Positions 26,465-36,136 of a stretch of DNA of 64,000 nt are shown here, piece by piece. Positions within the stretch are counted from its first letter, which is position 1. Each line of letters begins with the position of its first letter. The DNA is taken from assembly GCF_000018585.1 (NCBI RefSeq), contig NC_009976.1, positions 429,982 through 493,981 of the forward strand. The letters are read 5' to 3'. A program made the translations under genes and the position numbers. The notes below the pieces were generated by a model that saw only the letters and a program-made list of their open reading frames with translations, searched no databases and was not told the DNA's origin. This DNA is from Prochlorococcus marinus str. MIT 9211 (GTDB lineage Bacteria; Cyanobacteriota; Cyanobacteriia; PCC-6307; Cyanobiaceae).

Positions 26465-27697
26465 ATGAAAGAACTATTTATTGATTGCCCAACAGGTCTT
26501 TCAGGTGACATGTTACTTGGAGCTTTGTTTGACTTAGGCACTCCTCAAAATGTAATCACCAGACCCTTAGCTCAAATGGGACTGGGGGAAAAATACTCTT
26601 TAGATGTAAAAGAAACCAAAACTTATGGATTGCGAGGTAAAAGAGTCTTTATAAAAGCGCTAGAAGCTCAACCAAAGCATCGCCGTTGGGCTGAGATAAG
26701 AAATTCAATTTTAGAAGCCACTATGGAAAGTAATCTTCAAGAAAAGGTTCTAATGGTTTTTGAAATTTTGGCTGAAGCAGAAGCTTCAGTTCACGGAATT
26801 AATATTGATCAAGTTGAATTTCATGAAATTGGATCGATCGATACATTAGTAGATGTAGTAGGTGTTTGTTCGGCAATAGATCATTTAGATCTAGAGAGGG
26901 TTTATTGTGCAGCCCCTCCAGGAGGAAAAGGTTTTATAGAAACCGCTCATGGTGCTTTACCTGTTCCAGTTCCAGCAGTATTGGAGTTAGCAAAAAAACA
27001 TCAAATAAAGCTTTTGTCAGAAATTAATCAGCCTTCAGGAGAGTTGACTACACCAACGGGGCTAGCATTGATGATTGTTTTGGCAGATGAATTTACTAGA
27101 CCACAATCTCTTTGTCTTGAATCGATTGGAGTTGGTTGTGGAAGTAGAACTTTAGATCGACCTAATGTATTAAGAGCATGTTTATTAGATTCTTCAGAAA
27201 GCAACACTCTGGCATCTATTAAAGAAGATTTTTACTGGGAGCAAATTGTTACGCAAGAGGCTTGGGTAGATGATGCTAGCCCTGAAGATATATCGATCCT
27301 AATTCATCGATTAAGAGAAGCTGGAGCTCTTGATGTTACTAGTCATTCTATTCAGATGAAGAAAGGCCGTAATGGACAATGTATTAAAGCACTTCTTAGA
27401 CCAAAAGATGTCGGCAAATTTAGATCAATATGGTTTTTACATGGAACAACTATTGGGTTCCGAGAAAGTCTAGATGGGCGATGGCTTTTGCCTCGAAGAT
27501 CAGGTACTTGCTTAACTATTTTTGGTAAGATAAGGGTAAAACAAGTAAGGCGACCTGATGGAAATATTAGTATGAAAATTGAGCATGACGATCTGACTAG
27601 AATAAGTTTGGAAACAGGATTGTCTTTCGATGAGATTCGTACAAAAGTTATTAGTGAGTCCAGTTCATTTTCTCCAACTGAAGAGTGGTCTGAATGA
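26465..27697 (+). CDS. larC: Nickel-pincer cofactor insertion protein LarC (DUF111)
   Basis: A 410-residue CTP-dependent cyclometallase-family protein. In Lactobacillus, LarC inserts nickel into the pyridinium-3,5-bisthiocarboxylate mononucleotide cofactor of lactate racemase. The signature DCPTGLSGDMLLGALFDLG is at residues 6-24. VEFHEIGSIDTLVDVVG near 117 and GALPVPVPAVLEL near 162 are further conserved parts. The gene is uninterrupted, whereas in Lactobacillus the product is made by programmed frameshifting. No larA, larB or larE is visible in the window. It overlaps the next gene by ATGA. Confidence 0.88.
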   Translation: MKELFIDCPTGLSGDMLLGALFDLGTPQNVITRPLAQMGLGEKYSLDVKETKTYGLRGKRVFIKALEAQPKHRRWAEIRNSILEATMESNLQEKVLMVFEILAEAEASVHGINIDQVEFHEIGSIDTLVDVVGVCSAIDHLDLERVYCAAPPGGKGFIETAHGALPVPVPAVLELAKKHQIKLLSEINQPSGELTTPTGLALMIVLADEFTRPQSLCLESIGVGCGSRTLDRPNVLRACLLDSSESNTLASIKEDFYWEQIVTQEAWVDDASPEDISILIHRLREAGALDVTSHSIQMKKGRNGQCIKALLRPKDVGKFRSIWFLHGTTIGFRESLDGRWLLPRRSGTCLTIFGKIRVKQVRRPDGNISMKIEHDDLTRISLETGLSFDEIRTKVISESSSFSPTEEWSE

Positions 27698-28668
27698 TGA
27701 ACTTTCTAACTAATTTCTATTACTTTGTAAGTAAATTTAAAAACAAAATCAACTTACCAGGAGGTTTAAAGCTTTGGGTAACCTTTTGTTGCTTTTCGTT
27801 TATAGGTTATTCAATATTTAATAATTTTGGCCAACTATCACAACAATCTTTCTCAAGATTATCCTTGCTATTTATTTTTAGTGGCTTTCTTGTAAGCTGG
27901 CTTAGCTTGATAATTAATGCAATCGCATGGAAAAAGATTATTTCTTGGTTAGGTTATAACTCTAACGAGATTAAAATTATACCTATATTTTTAAGTACAA
28001 ATCTTTTAAAATATATGCCAGGAGGTGTTTGGCATTTTTTGGAAAGATTTAGGCTGCTTAGAAAGAAGATGCCATCAGATAAAGCTTTTTATTGCGTTTT
28101 ATTAGAGCCTTTCTTTATGATATTCGCTGCATTATTTTGGGTTCCTTTTGGTGATTTTAACCTTATAGTTTTTATTTTATGCTTCTCTCCATTGTTTTTC
28201 TTATCCAATCGATTTATAACACCCTTTGCGTTGGCTATTAAACGATTGAAGATTTCTGATTTCCGTAAACATTACTCAATATCATCACTAAATGAATCTT
28301 CAAATTTAATCCCAATAACTTCTTCTAACTATCCTTACGAAGCTGTATTAGCAGAGATATTTTTTGTGGCTTTGCGTTTTACGGGGTTTTGGTTTTGCCT
28401 TAAAGCTTTTTCAATAGACCATAGTCTTTATTTTACAAAGTGGCTTTCTGCCTTTTCCCTTTCTTGGATGGTTGGACTCATTGTTCCTTCAGCACCAGGC
28501 GGCGTAGGAGTGTTTGAGGCATTCATTCTATTTGTAATTGGTGATGGAGTCTCCGAGCCTCTTCTTATCTCTGCATTGTTGTGTTATAGACTTATTGTAA
28601 GTTTGGCTGATCTTTTTGCGGCTATCTTTATACCAAAGAATCAGATTAGACTTCTATCTACTAATTAA
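27694..28668 (+). CDS. Lysylphosphatidylglycerol-synthase-TM / UPF0104-like membrane protein
   Basis: A 324-residue polytopic protein with about eight hydrophobic segments. The pattern KYMPGGVWHFLERFRLL near residue 107 and LIVPSAPGGVGVFEAFILF near 264 is characteristic of the LPG-synthase-TM / AglD-like family, whose members act as lipid flippases or lipid transferases. No soluble catalytic domain is attached, so a flippase-like role is more likely than lysyl transfer. The ATG overlaps the larC stop (ATGA at 27694-27697), indicating coupled translation. The FutB permease converges with an 11-base gap. Confidence 0.75.
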   Translation: MMNFLTNFYYFVSKFKNKINLPGGLKLWVTFCCFSFIGYSIFNNFGQLSQQSFSRLSLLFIFSGFLVSWLSLIINAIAWKKIISWLGYNSNEIKIIPIFLSTNLLKYMPGGVWHFLERFRLLRKKMPSDKAFYCVLLEPFFMIFAALFWVPFGDFNLIVFILCFSPLFFLSNRFITPFALAIKRLKISDFRKHYSISSLNESSNLIPITSSNYPYEAVLAEIFFVALRFTGFWFCLKAFSIDHSLYFTKWLSAFSLSWMVGLIVPSAPGGVGVFEAFILFVIGDGVSEPLLISALLCYRLIVSLADLFAAIFIPKNQIRLLSTN

Positions 28669-28679
28669 ATTAATTCATA

Positions 28680-30236
28680 CTAATTATCATTATAATCTAA
28701 ACTTGGAATTAGGGAAATTGAAGCTATTAGACCTAGTGAAAGTATTATTAGTGAAGGTATAATCGATTCTCCCATTCTCTCATCCCCAGCGTATTGGAAG
28801 ATTCTTACTGAAAGAGTATCAAAGTTAAATGGCCTTAAGACAAAAGTTAATGGAAGCTCTTTTAAGGTATCTACAAAAACTAATAAGAAACCAACAGTAA
28901 TAGGGCCTTTGAGTAAGGGCAAATGTATCTTTCTTAAAATTTCTCTCCATCGTGACCCAAGGCTAGAAGCTGCCTCGTCAATATTGGGGTTAATTCTTTC
29001 GAAAGCTGAATCTATCCCACCCTTTCCAACAGCTAGAAATCTATTCGAATATCCCCATAACAATAGAAAAAATGGAGCAATATTCCAGGGTTCCCCACGA
29101 AAAGATAGAAGAGCTAAAGCTAAAACTGCACCTGGGATTGCATAGCCAATTCCAGATAGAAACGAAATGCTTTTCATCCAAGTAGATGGATTCCATCTTT
29201 TAGCAATTCCAAGCAATACTGCAATCACCATTGCCAAGCTGGATGCAATTATACCTAAGCCAAGACTTCTAGCGGTTAATGCAAAAAGTTCAATACTTAA
29301 ACCATGATGGATTTGATCGATATTGACAATTGCCCAAACTAAGGGAATCCCAAGAGTAAATAAAGGAGGAAAAAGTGTAATTATTTGGGCTAAAACAATT
29401 TTTATTCCTTTTAGCTCCCAAGCAGGCGATTCAGCTCCAGATATACCTTCTGACCATCTACGACTTTTCCTCCTGAGAGCTTTTTCATAGGCAACAAGAA
29501 CTAAAACAATAATTAATGCAATCAAAGCAAGAGCAATAGCACCAGCAGGGTTGCCCTCTGAGATCCAACTCTCGACAATTCCTGCAGAGATACTTGGGAT
29601 ATTTAATAGTTCTACAGCTCCTAGTTCATTGATTACCTCCATTCCTGCAAGAGCAAGCCCTGTACCTATAGCAGGCATTGCTATTGGAAGAGATACTTTG
29701 GCAAAGCTTTTCCATGGCCCAATACCAAGACTTCTGCATGCCTCGAGTTGAGAGTTACCAGCTTTTGAGAAGCTTTCTGTACTCAAAAGGAAGACGTAAG
29801 GGTATGTGGTTAATGCCATAACTAATACACCCCATTGCATCCCATGAATTCTTATTGAAAAAATACTTCCAAGGTCTATTAAGGTCGCTGAAAGTAGGTA
29901 TGCAGGAGTCGCTAATGGCAAAAGCTGGGCAAGTCTTAATGTTTTTCTTCCTTTAAACCGACAGTTTGCTAGCAGCCATCCATTGGTTGTTCCAAGAATC
30001 CCCCCAAGTATTGAGGTGAAAAGAACTAATACAAAAGTTCCCTTTATTTGACTTATTCCATTAGCCCCTAAATGAACTACTCCTTTAGTAACTCCATTAA
30101 TTCCTTCATATAGAAGACCGAAAAGAGGCCAAAGTATGAAAAAACTGAGAAGTATTGCAATTACATTTAATAGGACTCTTCCTTCTAGTAATTTTTGAGT
30201 AGAGAAGTTCAAAACAGTAGTAGTTTTTGTGCTCAA
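28680..30236 (-). CDS. Iron(III) ABC transporter permease, fused double-domain (FutB-like)
   Basis: A 518-residue membrane protein containing two tandem ABC permease domains, each with an EAA-type loop: EACRSLGIGPWKSF near residue 165 and EAASSLGSRWREIL near 420. This two-in-one arrangement is normal for FutB/FbpB ferric transporters. About 12 transmembrane segments are visible. The periplasmic iron-binding protein and ATPase are not adjacent. The only suitable start is TTG 30236. The phhB stop is 5 bases upstream on the same strand, so it probably belongs to the yjbQ-phhB transcript. Confidence 0.88.
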   Translation of the reverse strand: MSTKTTTVLNFSTQKLLEGRVLLNVIAILLSFFILWPLFGLLYEGINGVTKGVVHLGANGISQIKGTFVLVLFTSILGGILGTTNGWLLANCRFKGRKTLRLAQLLPLATPAYLLSATLIDLGSIFSIRIHGMQWGVLVMALTTYPYVFLLSTESFSKAGNSQLEACRSLGIGPWKSFAKVSLPIAMPAIGTGLALAGMEVINELGAVELLNIPSISAGIVESWISEGNPAGAIALALIALIIVLVLVAYEKALRRKSRRWSEGISGAESPAWELKGIKIVLAQIITLFPPLFTLGIPLVWAIVNIDQIHHGLSIELFALTARSLGLGIIASSLAMVIAVLLGIAKRWNPSTWMKSISFLSGIGYAIPGAVLALALLSFRGEPWNIAPFFLLLWGYSNRFLAVGKGGIDSAFERINPNIDEAASSLGSRWREILRKIHLPLLKGPITVGFLLVFVDTLKELPLTFVLRPFNFDTLSVRIFQYAGDERMGESIIPSLIILSLGLIASISLIPSLDYNDN

Positions 30237-30241
30237 AAGAT

Positions 30242-30532
30242 TTAATCTTTAACAAGTTTATTGATTAACTTCGCGAGCTTAATATCAAGAGTACTGAGTC
30301 CTCCTAAGTCATGTGTTGTTAGTTTAATGGTTACTTCGGAATAAACATTACTCCATTCAGGATGATGGTTTAATGATTCTGCAATTAGCCCTACTTGTGT
30401 CATAAAGCCAAAGGCTTCAACGAAGTTTTGGAAACGGAAGTCTCTCTGGAGCTTATTATCCTTTACTTCCCATCTTGGAAGTGATAGGAGAAGTTCATCG
30501 ATCTCTTTTTTGTTTAGGAGCTCTCTTTGCAT
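30242..30532 (-). CDS. phhB: 4a-hydroxytetrahydrobiopterin dehydratase (PCD/DCoH)
   Basis: A 96-residue pterin-4a-carbinolamine dehydratase. The signature [20 protein letters not shown], followed by [10 protein letters not shown], contains the catalytic His-His and the family Asp residues. In cyanobacteria without aromatic hydroxylases it may serve folate or molybdopterin-related pterin recycling; this is an inference. ATG 30532 (MQRELL) is preferred to TTG 30547, which would put the start 1 base after the yjbQ stop. FutB follows after 5 bases. Confidence 0.92.
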   Translation of the reverse strand: MQRELLNKKEIDELLLSLPRWEVKDNKLQRDFRFQNFVEAFGFMTQVGLIAESLNHHPEWSNVYSEVTIKLTTHDLGGLSTLDIKLAKLINKLVKD

Positions 30533-30548
30533 GATGATAGAAATCAAA

Positions 30549-31187
30549 TTAATCTGACTGACTACTTAATTCATGTATGCGGTCAATAAGTAAGTCTAAA
30601 CTTGTTTCGGCTTGATCTTCAGAGGTAGTAATACTTGGTGTGTGTTTCTTGTTTAAAAAGCTGTTTATTTTTTCTGGATTGGTCCTTGATAAAATTGAGC
30701 TCAGACTATCTTTTTTTTTGTTAGATTCGTTGTTCTTTACTTCGCCTACTACATGCAAGTTTAATTTCCTCAAATTTTCTGAATATCTATGCTCCCATAA
30801 ATAAACTGCCTGCCAGGTGCCAAGAAGAAGTTTTGACTCATTAATGCTTAGACTTAGACATGTTGAAGTAAGTGTTGTTCTTATATGAGCGGGCATATCG
30901 TCGACACCTTCTTGATCGTGAAGGTATTTATAGCTTTGAGACTTCGCATTAATTGATGTGAACTCTTCTTCAGGAACTAAAGCCTTCATATAAGACGAGA
31001 GATCTTTTAAGACATTAGGGTCTGCATTTTCGTTGATTATAAGGCTACAACTTGTGTGCTTTGTCGATATTACAATAATTCCTTGACTTATCTCTGATTC
31101 TTTGATCCATTGATTTATTTTAGGAGTTATGTTTGTAAAACCCTCTCCTTTTGTTGTAACTAAAAGCTCAGATAGAATTTGCTCCAC
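30549..31187 (-). CDS. YjbQ (UPF0047) family protein with C-terminal extension
   Basis: A 212-residue protein. The YjbQ core occupies about residues 1-145 and contains [21 protein letters not shown], followed by [17 protein letters not shown] and [12 protein letters not shown], where conserved His and Glu residues form the family site. E. coli YjbQ can act as a weak thiamine-phosphate synthase, but the physiological role is unclear. The last 65 residues are a Ser/Lys/Glu-rich tail not seen in the usual form of about 140 residues. The start is GTG. phhB follows immediately on the same strand. Confidence 0.85.
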   Translation of the reverse strand: MEQILSELLVTTKGEGFTNITPKINQWIKESEISQGIIVISTKHTSCSLIINENADPNVLKDLSSYMKALVPEEEFTSINAKSQSYKYLHDQEGVDDMPAHIRTTLTSTCLSLSINESKLLLGTWQAVYLWEHRYSENLRKLNLHVVGEVKNNESNKKKDSLSSILSRTNPEKINSFLNKKHTPSITTSEDQAETSLDLLIDRIHELSSQSD

Positions 31188-31559
31188 AGAAAATAATAAT
31201 AAAAGACTTATCTTTAATAAAAGACTTTGCCTAACAGCTAATTACTTTTATTAAACTCTATAGTAAATATATCTAATTTACGTGACCAGTCTATCTATAA
31301 AGAGAAATTATGATTTGAAATCCTAAACTCCTCTTAATAGATGCGTAAGAAACTTTCTAAAATATGTATTTAGGATTATTAATCTCAAATGTCTAAAGAA
31401 AGTAGTTTTACGAGTTGATGCTCATATTTTGTCGTCTATTAAGACATAAGATTCTTTGCTTTTTGAGGGAAAGTCAATTAGAGATAAACATAAAGGCGGA
31501 TATTTAAGACTATAGGCCTTATCTTCAGATTAGGCTTAGCAAATACTTTCTACAGAACA
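31188..31559. other. Intergenic region, 372 bases; no gene seen
   Basis: This divergent gap lies between yjbQ and the M32 carboxypeptidase. No frame of convincing length was found. A hairpin GCCTTAT/ATTAGGC (one T-T mismatch) lies at 31516-31535, 24 bases ahead of the TTG start of the carboxypeptidase, without a U tract. It could affect initiation or mark a leader. The region otherwise should contain the promoters of both flanking operons. Confidence 0.5.
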
Positions 31560-33110
31560 TTGCCTGATATCGCTTGGCAGAAACTTGGGGACTACCTTCA
31601 AGAAACCCAGGTTCTGGGCTCAATTCATAGCACTCTTTACTGGGATCAAAACACTTCGATGCCTATTAATGGTGCTAAGTGGAGAGGCGACCAATTAAGT
31701 TTTTTGGCCAGATCGCTGCATGCAAGGCAAAGCAGCGAACGTTTTGAGGAACTGCTTCATGAAGCTAAGGATGAATTTCAACGAAATTATGGTCTGAAAC
31801 CCTTAGTTTCCAAAGAATTTAATGAGAAGAAAAGGAATTTGGAATTATTAACCCAGGAGCTTCATCGTCAAAAGAGGCTTGATCCAGACTTAATTACTCA
31901 GCTTGCAACTGCCCAAACCAATGGGTATTCACTGTGGCAACAAGCAAGGCGGGAGAATGATTTTCAATGTTTTGCTCCTGCTCTTCGCTATCTGATTTCA
32001 CTAAGGCAGGAACAGGCAAAACAGCTTGATGAGCCCCGAAGTTGCTGGGAAACACTTGCACAGCCATTTGAACCCGATTTAACAATTCAACGCCTCAATG
32101 AATTGTTTACTCCTTTGAGGAAGCGATTGCCAGAATTAATATCTAAATACTGTCTTGCCAAAGATATTAATCAACAAAAATGGGACCTTGAGGAAAAATC
32201 ACAACAAGATCTTTGTGAGCGATTACTTCAAGAATGGGGTAGGAATCCCCAAGTTACGTCTATAGCAAGATCTCCTCATCCATTTTCAATTACTCTTGGA
32301 CCTCAAGACTTTCGTCTGACTACTCGTGTTGTACGAGGTCAACCTCTTTCGTGCTTCCTTGCAACAGCACATGAATGGGGACACTCTCTTTATGAGCAAG
32401 GATTACCTTCTCAGTCTCATCAGTGGTTTGCATGGCCTTTAGGTCAAGCAACTTCTATGGCTGTACATGAAAGCCAGTCACTTTTTTGGGAAAATCGAGT
32501 AGCTCGAAGTCGAGCATTTTCATATCGTTTTTGGAAGTATTTTGCTGAAGCAGGGGCTCCGTTGACTTGTGGTCATGACTTGTGGAGAGCAATGAATCCA
32601 TTGACTCCTGGCCTGAATAGAGTTGAGGCTGATGAACTTAGTTATGGACTTCATATCCTAATTCGGACTGAATTGGAAATTGCTTTTCTTGAAGAGGGAT
32701 TGGAAGTTAATGATATTCCTTCTGAATGGAACAAAAAATACAAAGAATTGCTTGGAGTTGTTCCTAGCAATGACTCAGAAGGATGTCTTCAGGATGTTCA
32801 CTGGAGCGAAGGCTCATTTGGTTACTTTCCTTCTTATTTGATTGGTCATTTAATCAGTGCTCAACTCTCAGAAGCAATGATTGAAGGGCTTGCTAATGAT
32901 GGGGTTCAAGGAGAAGATCCCATTGGTGAATGTATTACGAATGCTTCTGAATCTAAGCTTCTATCTTGGTTAAGAAGAGAAGTCCATCATTACGGACGCC
33001 AACTAAATGCTGAACAACTAGTTGAAAAAGTTACGAAAAAGCCTCTTTCTAGCAGAGCATTCTTAACTTATTTAGAAAATAAGCTAGAGCAAATGACCAG
33101 CACCCCGTAG
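31560..33110 (+). CDS. Metallocarboxypeptidase, M32 family (thermostable carboxypeptidase 1)
   Basis: A 516-residue zinc peptidase that removes C-terminal residues. The HExxH motif is AHEWGHSLYEQG near residue 272, followed by HESQSLFWENRVARS near 305 and the M32 segments LIRTELEIAFLEEG and GSFGYFPSYLIGHL. Length and motif order are normal for the family. The start is TTG 31560; no ATG lies close by in frame. The inorganic pyrophosphatase gene follows on the same strand by 26 bases. Confidence 0.92.
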   Translation: MPDIAWQKLGDYLQETQVLGSIHSTLYWDQNTSMPINGAKWRGDQLSFLARSLHARQSSERFEELLHEAKDEFQRNYGLKPLVSKEFNEKKRNLELLTQELHRQKRLDPDLITQLATAQTNGYSLWQQARRENDFQCFAPALRYLISLRQEQAKQLDEPRSCWETLAQPFEPDLTIQRLNELFTPLRKRLPELISKYCLAKDINQQKWDLEEKSQQDLCERLLQEWGRNPQVTSIARSPHPFSITLGPQDFRLTTRVVRGQPLSCFLATAHEWGHSLYEQGLPSQSHQWFAWPLGQATSMAVHESQSLFWENRVARSRAFSYRFWKYFAEAGAPLTCGHDLWRAMNPLTPGLNRVEADELSYGLHILIRTELEIAFLEEGLEVNDIPSEWNKKYKELLGVVPSNDSEGCLQDVHWSEGSFGYFPSYLIGHLISAQLSEAMIEGLANDGVQGEDPIGECITNASESKLLSWLRREVHHYGRQLNAEQLVEKVTKKPLSSRAFLTYLENKLEQMTSTP

Positions 33111-33136
33111 GATGCGACACGAAAATATTTTTGAAT

Positions 33137-33724
33137 ATGGCCAATCTCGATCAGGCACCAAAAAGGCTAATGCCGAATCTATTGCACGTGTTGCCTGCAT
33201 TCGCTAATGAGAAGGAGTTAAGGCTTAACACAATTGTTGAACTTAACTCCAACACAATTAATAAATATGAGCTAATTACAGAGACAGGACATTTAAAGCT
33301 TGATCGAGTTGGATATTCTTCATTGTCTTACCCATTTGCATATGGTTGTATCCCTAGAACTTGGGATGAGGATGGAGATCCTTTAGATATAGAAATAGTT
33401 CAAGTTACTGAACCATTGATACCAGGTTCGATTGTTGAGGCTCGAATCATCGGAATAATGACTTTTGATGATGGAGGAGAAGTTGATGACAAAGTTATTG
33501 CAGTCATTGCAGATGATAAGCGCTTAGACCATATAAAAAGTTTTGAGCAGTTAGGTGAACATTGGCTCAAGGAGACAAAGTATTATTGGGAGCATTATAA
33601 AGATCTTAAAAAGCCTGGTACATGCAGAGTTAATGGGTTCTTTGGCGTCGAAAAAGCAATCGAAATTATTAAATCTTGTGAGACTCGTTATTTATCTCAA
33701 ATTGATCCAACCTTGGTTGATTAA
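33137..33724 (+). CDS. ppa: Inorganic pyrophosphatase, family I (copy with full active site)
   Basis: A 195-residue pyrophosphatase that hydrolyses PPi from biosynthesis. Counting from ATG 33137, the expected residues are present: Glu35, Lys43, Glu45, Arg57, Tyr residues in YPFAYG, Asp79/Asp81/Asp84 in WDEDGDPLD, Asp in FDDGGEVDDK, and YKDLKK near 156. A 25-residue N-terminal segment precedes the usual start. TTG 33131 is an alternative. A second, more typical cyanobacterial family I enzyme is encoded at 48983 and is discussed there. Confidence 0.93.
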   Translation: MANLDQAPKRLMPNLLHVLPAFANEKELRLNTIVELNSNTINKYELITETGHLKLDRVGYSSLSYPFAYGCIPRTWDEDGDPLDIEIVQVTEPLIPGSIVEARIIGIMTFDDGGEVDDKVIAVIADDKRLDHIKSFEQLGEHWLKETKYYWEHYKDLKKPGTCRVNGFFGVEKAIEIIKSCETRYLSQIDPTLVD

Positions 33725-33732
33725 TTAACTCA

Positions 33733-34683
33733 TCAATCCTTTCTTACAGAATCAAAAATTTCTTGAAGGATCTCCATTGCTCCTTGGGATTTAAGTTCAT
33801 TGGCAAGTTCTTTGCCAATTAGCTCTGGATTGCTTTTATCGCCTCTTTTTGAATCTTTAATCAGTTTTTTACCATCTAAGCTCGCGACCATACCGGTAAG
33901 AATTAAGTCTTGTCCAGAAATTTGGCTATTGACGCCTATAGGTACTTGGCACCCTCCCTCTAACTCTCTTAAGAATGATCGCTCTGAAAGGCATCTTTGT
34001 GAAGTTTCTTCATGCTCCAGACTTTTAATTATTTCTAGAACCTCTGGTTTATTCTCCACACATTCAATCCCAAGGGCCCCTTGTCCTACAGCATGTAGAG
34101 AAATTTCGCATGGAATTAATTGATGGACCCTATCTCCAAAACCTAGCCGAGTTAAGCCAGCTGCAGCGAGAATCAAGCAGTCATAGGCTCCGGCATCCAG
34201 TTTCTCAAGCCGAGTAATTAAGTTTCCTCGAACATCTTTAAAGATTAAATGCGGGTAATGATGACGGAGCTGCGCTAGACGGCGAAGAGAGCTTGTACCA
34301 AGGATTGTTCCAGGTGGAAGCTCATGTAATTGCTTGTCTTTAAGAGATTTGTTTACTACTAACGCATCTGCGGGGTCTTCTCTTTCAGTGACGCAGCCAA
34401 GCATTAATCCTTCTGGGAGATTCGTAGGAAGATCTTTGAGTGAGTGAACAGCGATGTCGGCTCTACCAATAAGCATTTGGGCTTCAAGCTCTTTTGTAAA
34501 AAGGCCTTTGTCCCCAATTTTGGCAAGTGCTACATCTAGAATCTTGTCTCCCTGAGTAGCCATTGCTTCTATAGAAATATTTATGCCTGGATGGGCTTTC
34601 TCAAGCTGTTCCTTTACCCAGTGAGTCTGAACCATTGCTAGCTTGCTTCTGCGCGTGGCTATGCGCAATTGGTCTAGAACCAT
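33733..34683 (-). CDS. hemC: Hydroxymethylbilane synthase (porphobilinogen deaminase)
   Basis: A 316-residue enzyme that condenses four porphobilinogens to the linear tetrapyrrole. The cofactor-attachment Cys is in [13 protein letters not shown] near residue 245. [15 protein letters not shown] starts the protein. Conserved Asp and Arg residues for dipyrromethane binding lie in HSLKDLPT and [12 protein letters not shown]. Length is normal. It converges with ppa (8-base gap) and is upstream of nothing on its own strand but the sigA 3' region. It belongs functionally with hemL and gltX. Confidence 0.96.
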
Positions 34684-34858
34684 TAGCGGTACTTATCTTT
34701 TTTTTACCTTACCCACTTGAGGGAACTCTATTTACTTGATATTGCAATACGTTATTAGTCTGATGTTTATATATAGATCTTTATTCCTATAAGTCTTAAT
34801 GGGATGGGTATGAGTTTCTTCTTAAAGTCAATCTTCTTTTCCTCTTGATTGGTTGAGT

Positions 34859-36136
34859 TTATTTAATGTATTCTTTAAGCACTCCATTGCGATTTGGATG
34901 ACGAAGTTTGCGTAGAGCTTTTGCTTCAATTTGACGGATACGCTCGCGGGTTACATCAAATATTTGCCCAATTTCTTCAAGGGTCTTCATACGACCATCA
35001 TCAAGTCCATAACGAAGTCTTAGGACATCTCGTTCTCTTGGGCTCAGAGTTGCGAGAACTCCTTCTAGGTCCTCGCGAAGTAGTGTTTTGGCAACATCTA
35101 ATTCAGGGTTCTCTGAGTCTGATTCAATGAAATCACCAAGACGTGAGTCTTCTTCTTTACCTATAGGAGTTTCTAAAGAAATCGGTAACTGAGCACTCTT
35201 CGCAATAAAGCGAAGCTTTTCAATAGTCATCTCCATACTCTCTGCAATTTCTTCTTCTGAAGGTTTTCTCCCAAATTCTTGACTTAGAACTTTGGTTGTT
35301 TTTTTGATTCTTGAAATTGTTTCGTAAAGGTGGACAGGAAGCCTAATTGTTCTACTTTGATCTGCAATCGCTCTTGTAATTGCTTGACGAATCCACCAAG
35401 TTGCATAAGTGGAGAACTTATAGCCTTTTTCATGGTCGAATTTCTCTGCTGCACGAATAAGCCCCAGACTTCCTTCTTGAATCAGATCTTGGAATGAAAG
35501 TCCTCTATTCATATATTTTTTAGCTATTGAAACAACTAAGCGAAGGTTTGATTGAACCATTTTTTCTTTCGCACGCCTTCCAAGCATTAGTCTCCGGCGA
35601 AACCTTATGACTGGCATTTCAACCAACGCAGCCCACTCTTTTTTGGAGGGGTAATGTCCATTTTCGCTTTCAAACTGGATAGCGATTTCTTCTAAATTTA
35701 GAAGATCTGCAATCTTCCTTGCGAGTTCAATTTCTTCATCAGGCCTAAGTAATCTAATGCGGCCAATTTCTTGTAAATACACTCTGATTGAGTCTTCTGT
35801 ATAAACTCCCTTTGGTCCAATTTTTATACTTGCAAGAGTTTTGTCACTAGCCTCTTGGTCATTTGAATCATCCAGAGAATTCATATTCAAGGTTATTTCT
35901 GTTTCTGGATTGATTTCATTGTTATTAGCTTCTGCAAGTAATTGGTCCGCTGCGAGATCTAAGTCTTTGTCTTGCGATGAGGAAGCTTTCTTCGTAGAGC
36001 TAGGCTTTGATTTTTTTGTAACGGAGATTGATTTCCCTTTTTTCAATGTTTTACTCTCACCAGCCTTTGTGCTGGACTTTTTTGTTGCTTTGGTTTTAGC
36101 CTTTGCAACTGTTTTTTTGGAGGCGACAGGACTCAT
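34859..36136 (-). CDS. rpoD: Principal sigma factor RpoD/SigA
   Basis: A 425-residue group 1 sigma-70 factor. After a Lys/Ser-rich, unstructured N-terminus of about 100 residues come region 1.2 ([18 protein letters not shown]), region 2 with [17 protein letters not shown] and the 2.4 motif [14 protein letters not shown], region 3 ([20 protein letters not shown]) and the region 4 helix-turn-helix [18 protein letters not shown]. It directs RNA polymerase to housekeeping promoters. The N-terminal run of TKKS repeats is low-complexity. ATG 36136 is used. priA starts 389 bases away in the opposite direction. Confidence 0.96.
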   Translation of the reverse strand: MSPVASKKTVAKAKTKATKKSSTKAGESKTLKKGKSISVTKKSKPSSTKKASSSQDKDLDLAADQLLAEANNNEINPETEITLNMNSLDDSNDQEASDKTLASIKIGPKGVYTEDSIRVYLQEIGRIRLLRPDEEIELARKIADLLNLEEIAIQFESENGHYPSKKEWAALVEMPVIRFRRRLMLGRRAKEKMVQSNLRLVVSIAKKYMNRGLSFQDLIQEGSLGLIRAAEKFDHEKGYKFSTYATWWIRQAITRAIADQSRTIRLPVHLYETISRIKKTTKVLSQEFGRKPSEEEIAESMEMTIEKLRFIAKSAQLPISLETPIGKEEDSRLGDFIESDSENPELDVAKTLLREDLEGVLATLSPRERDVLRLRYGLDDGRMKTLEEIGQIFDVTRERIRQIEAKALRKLRHPNRNGVLKEYIK

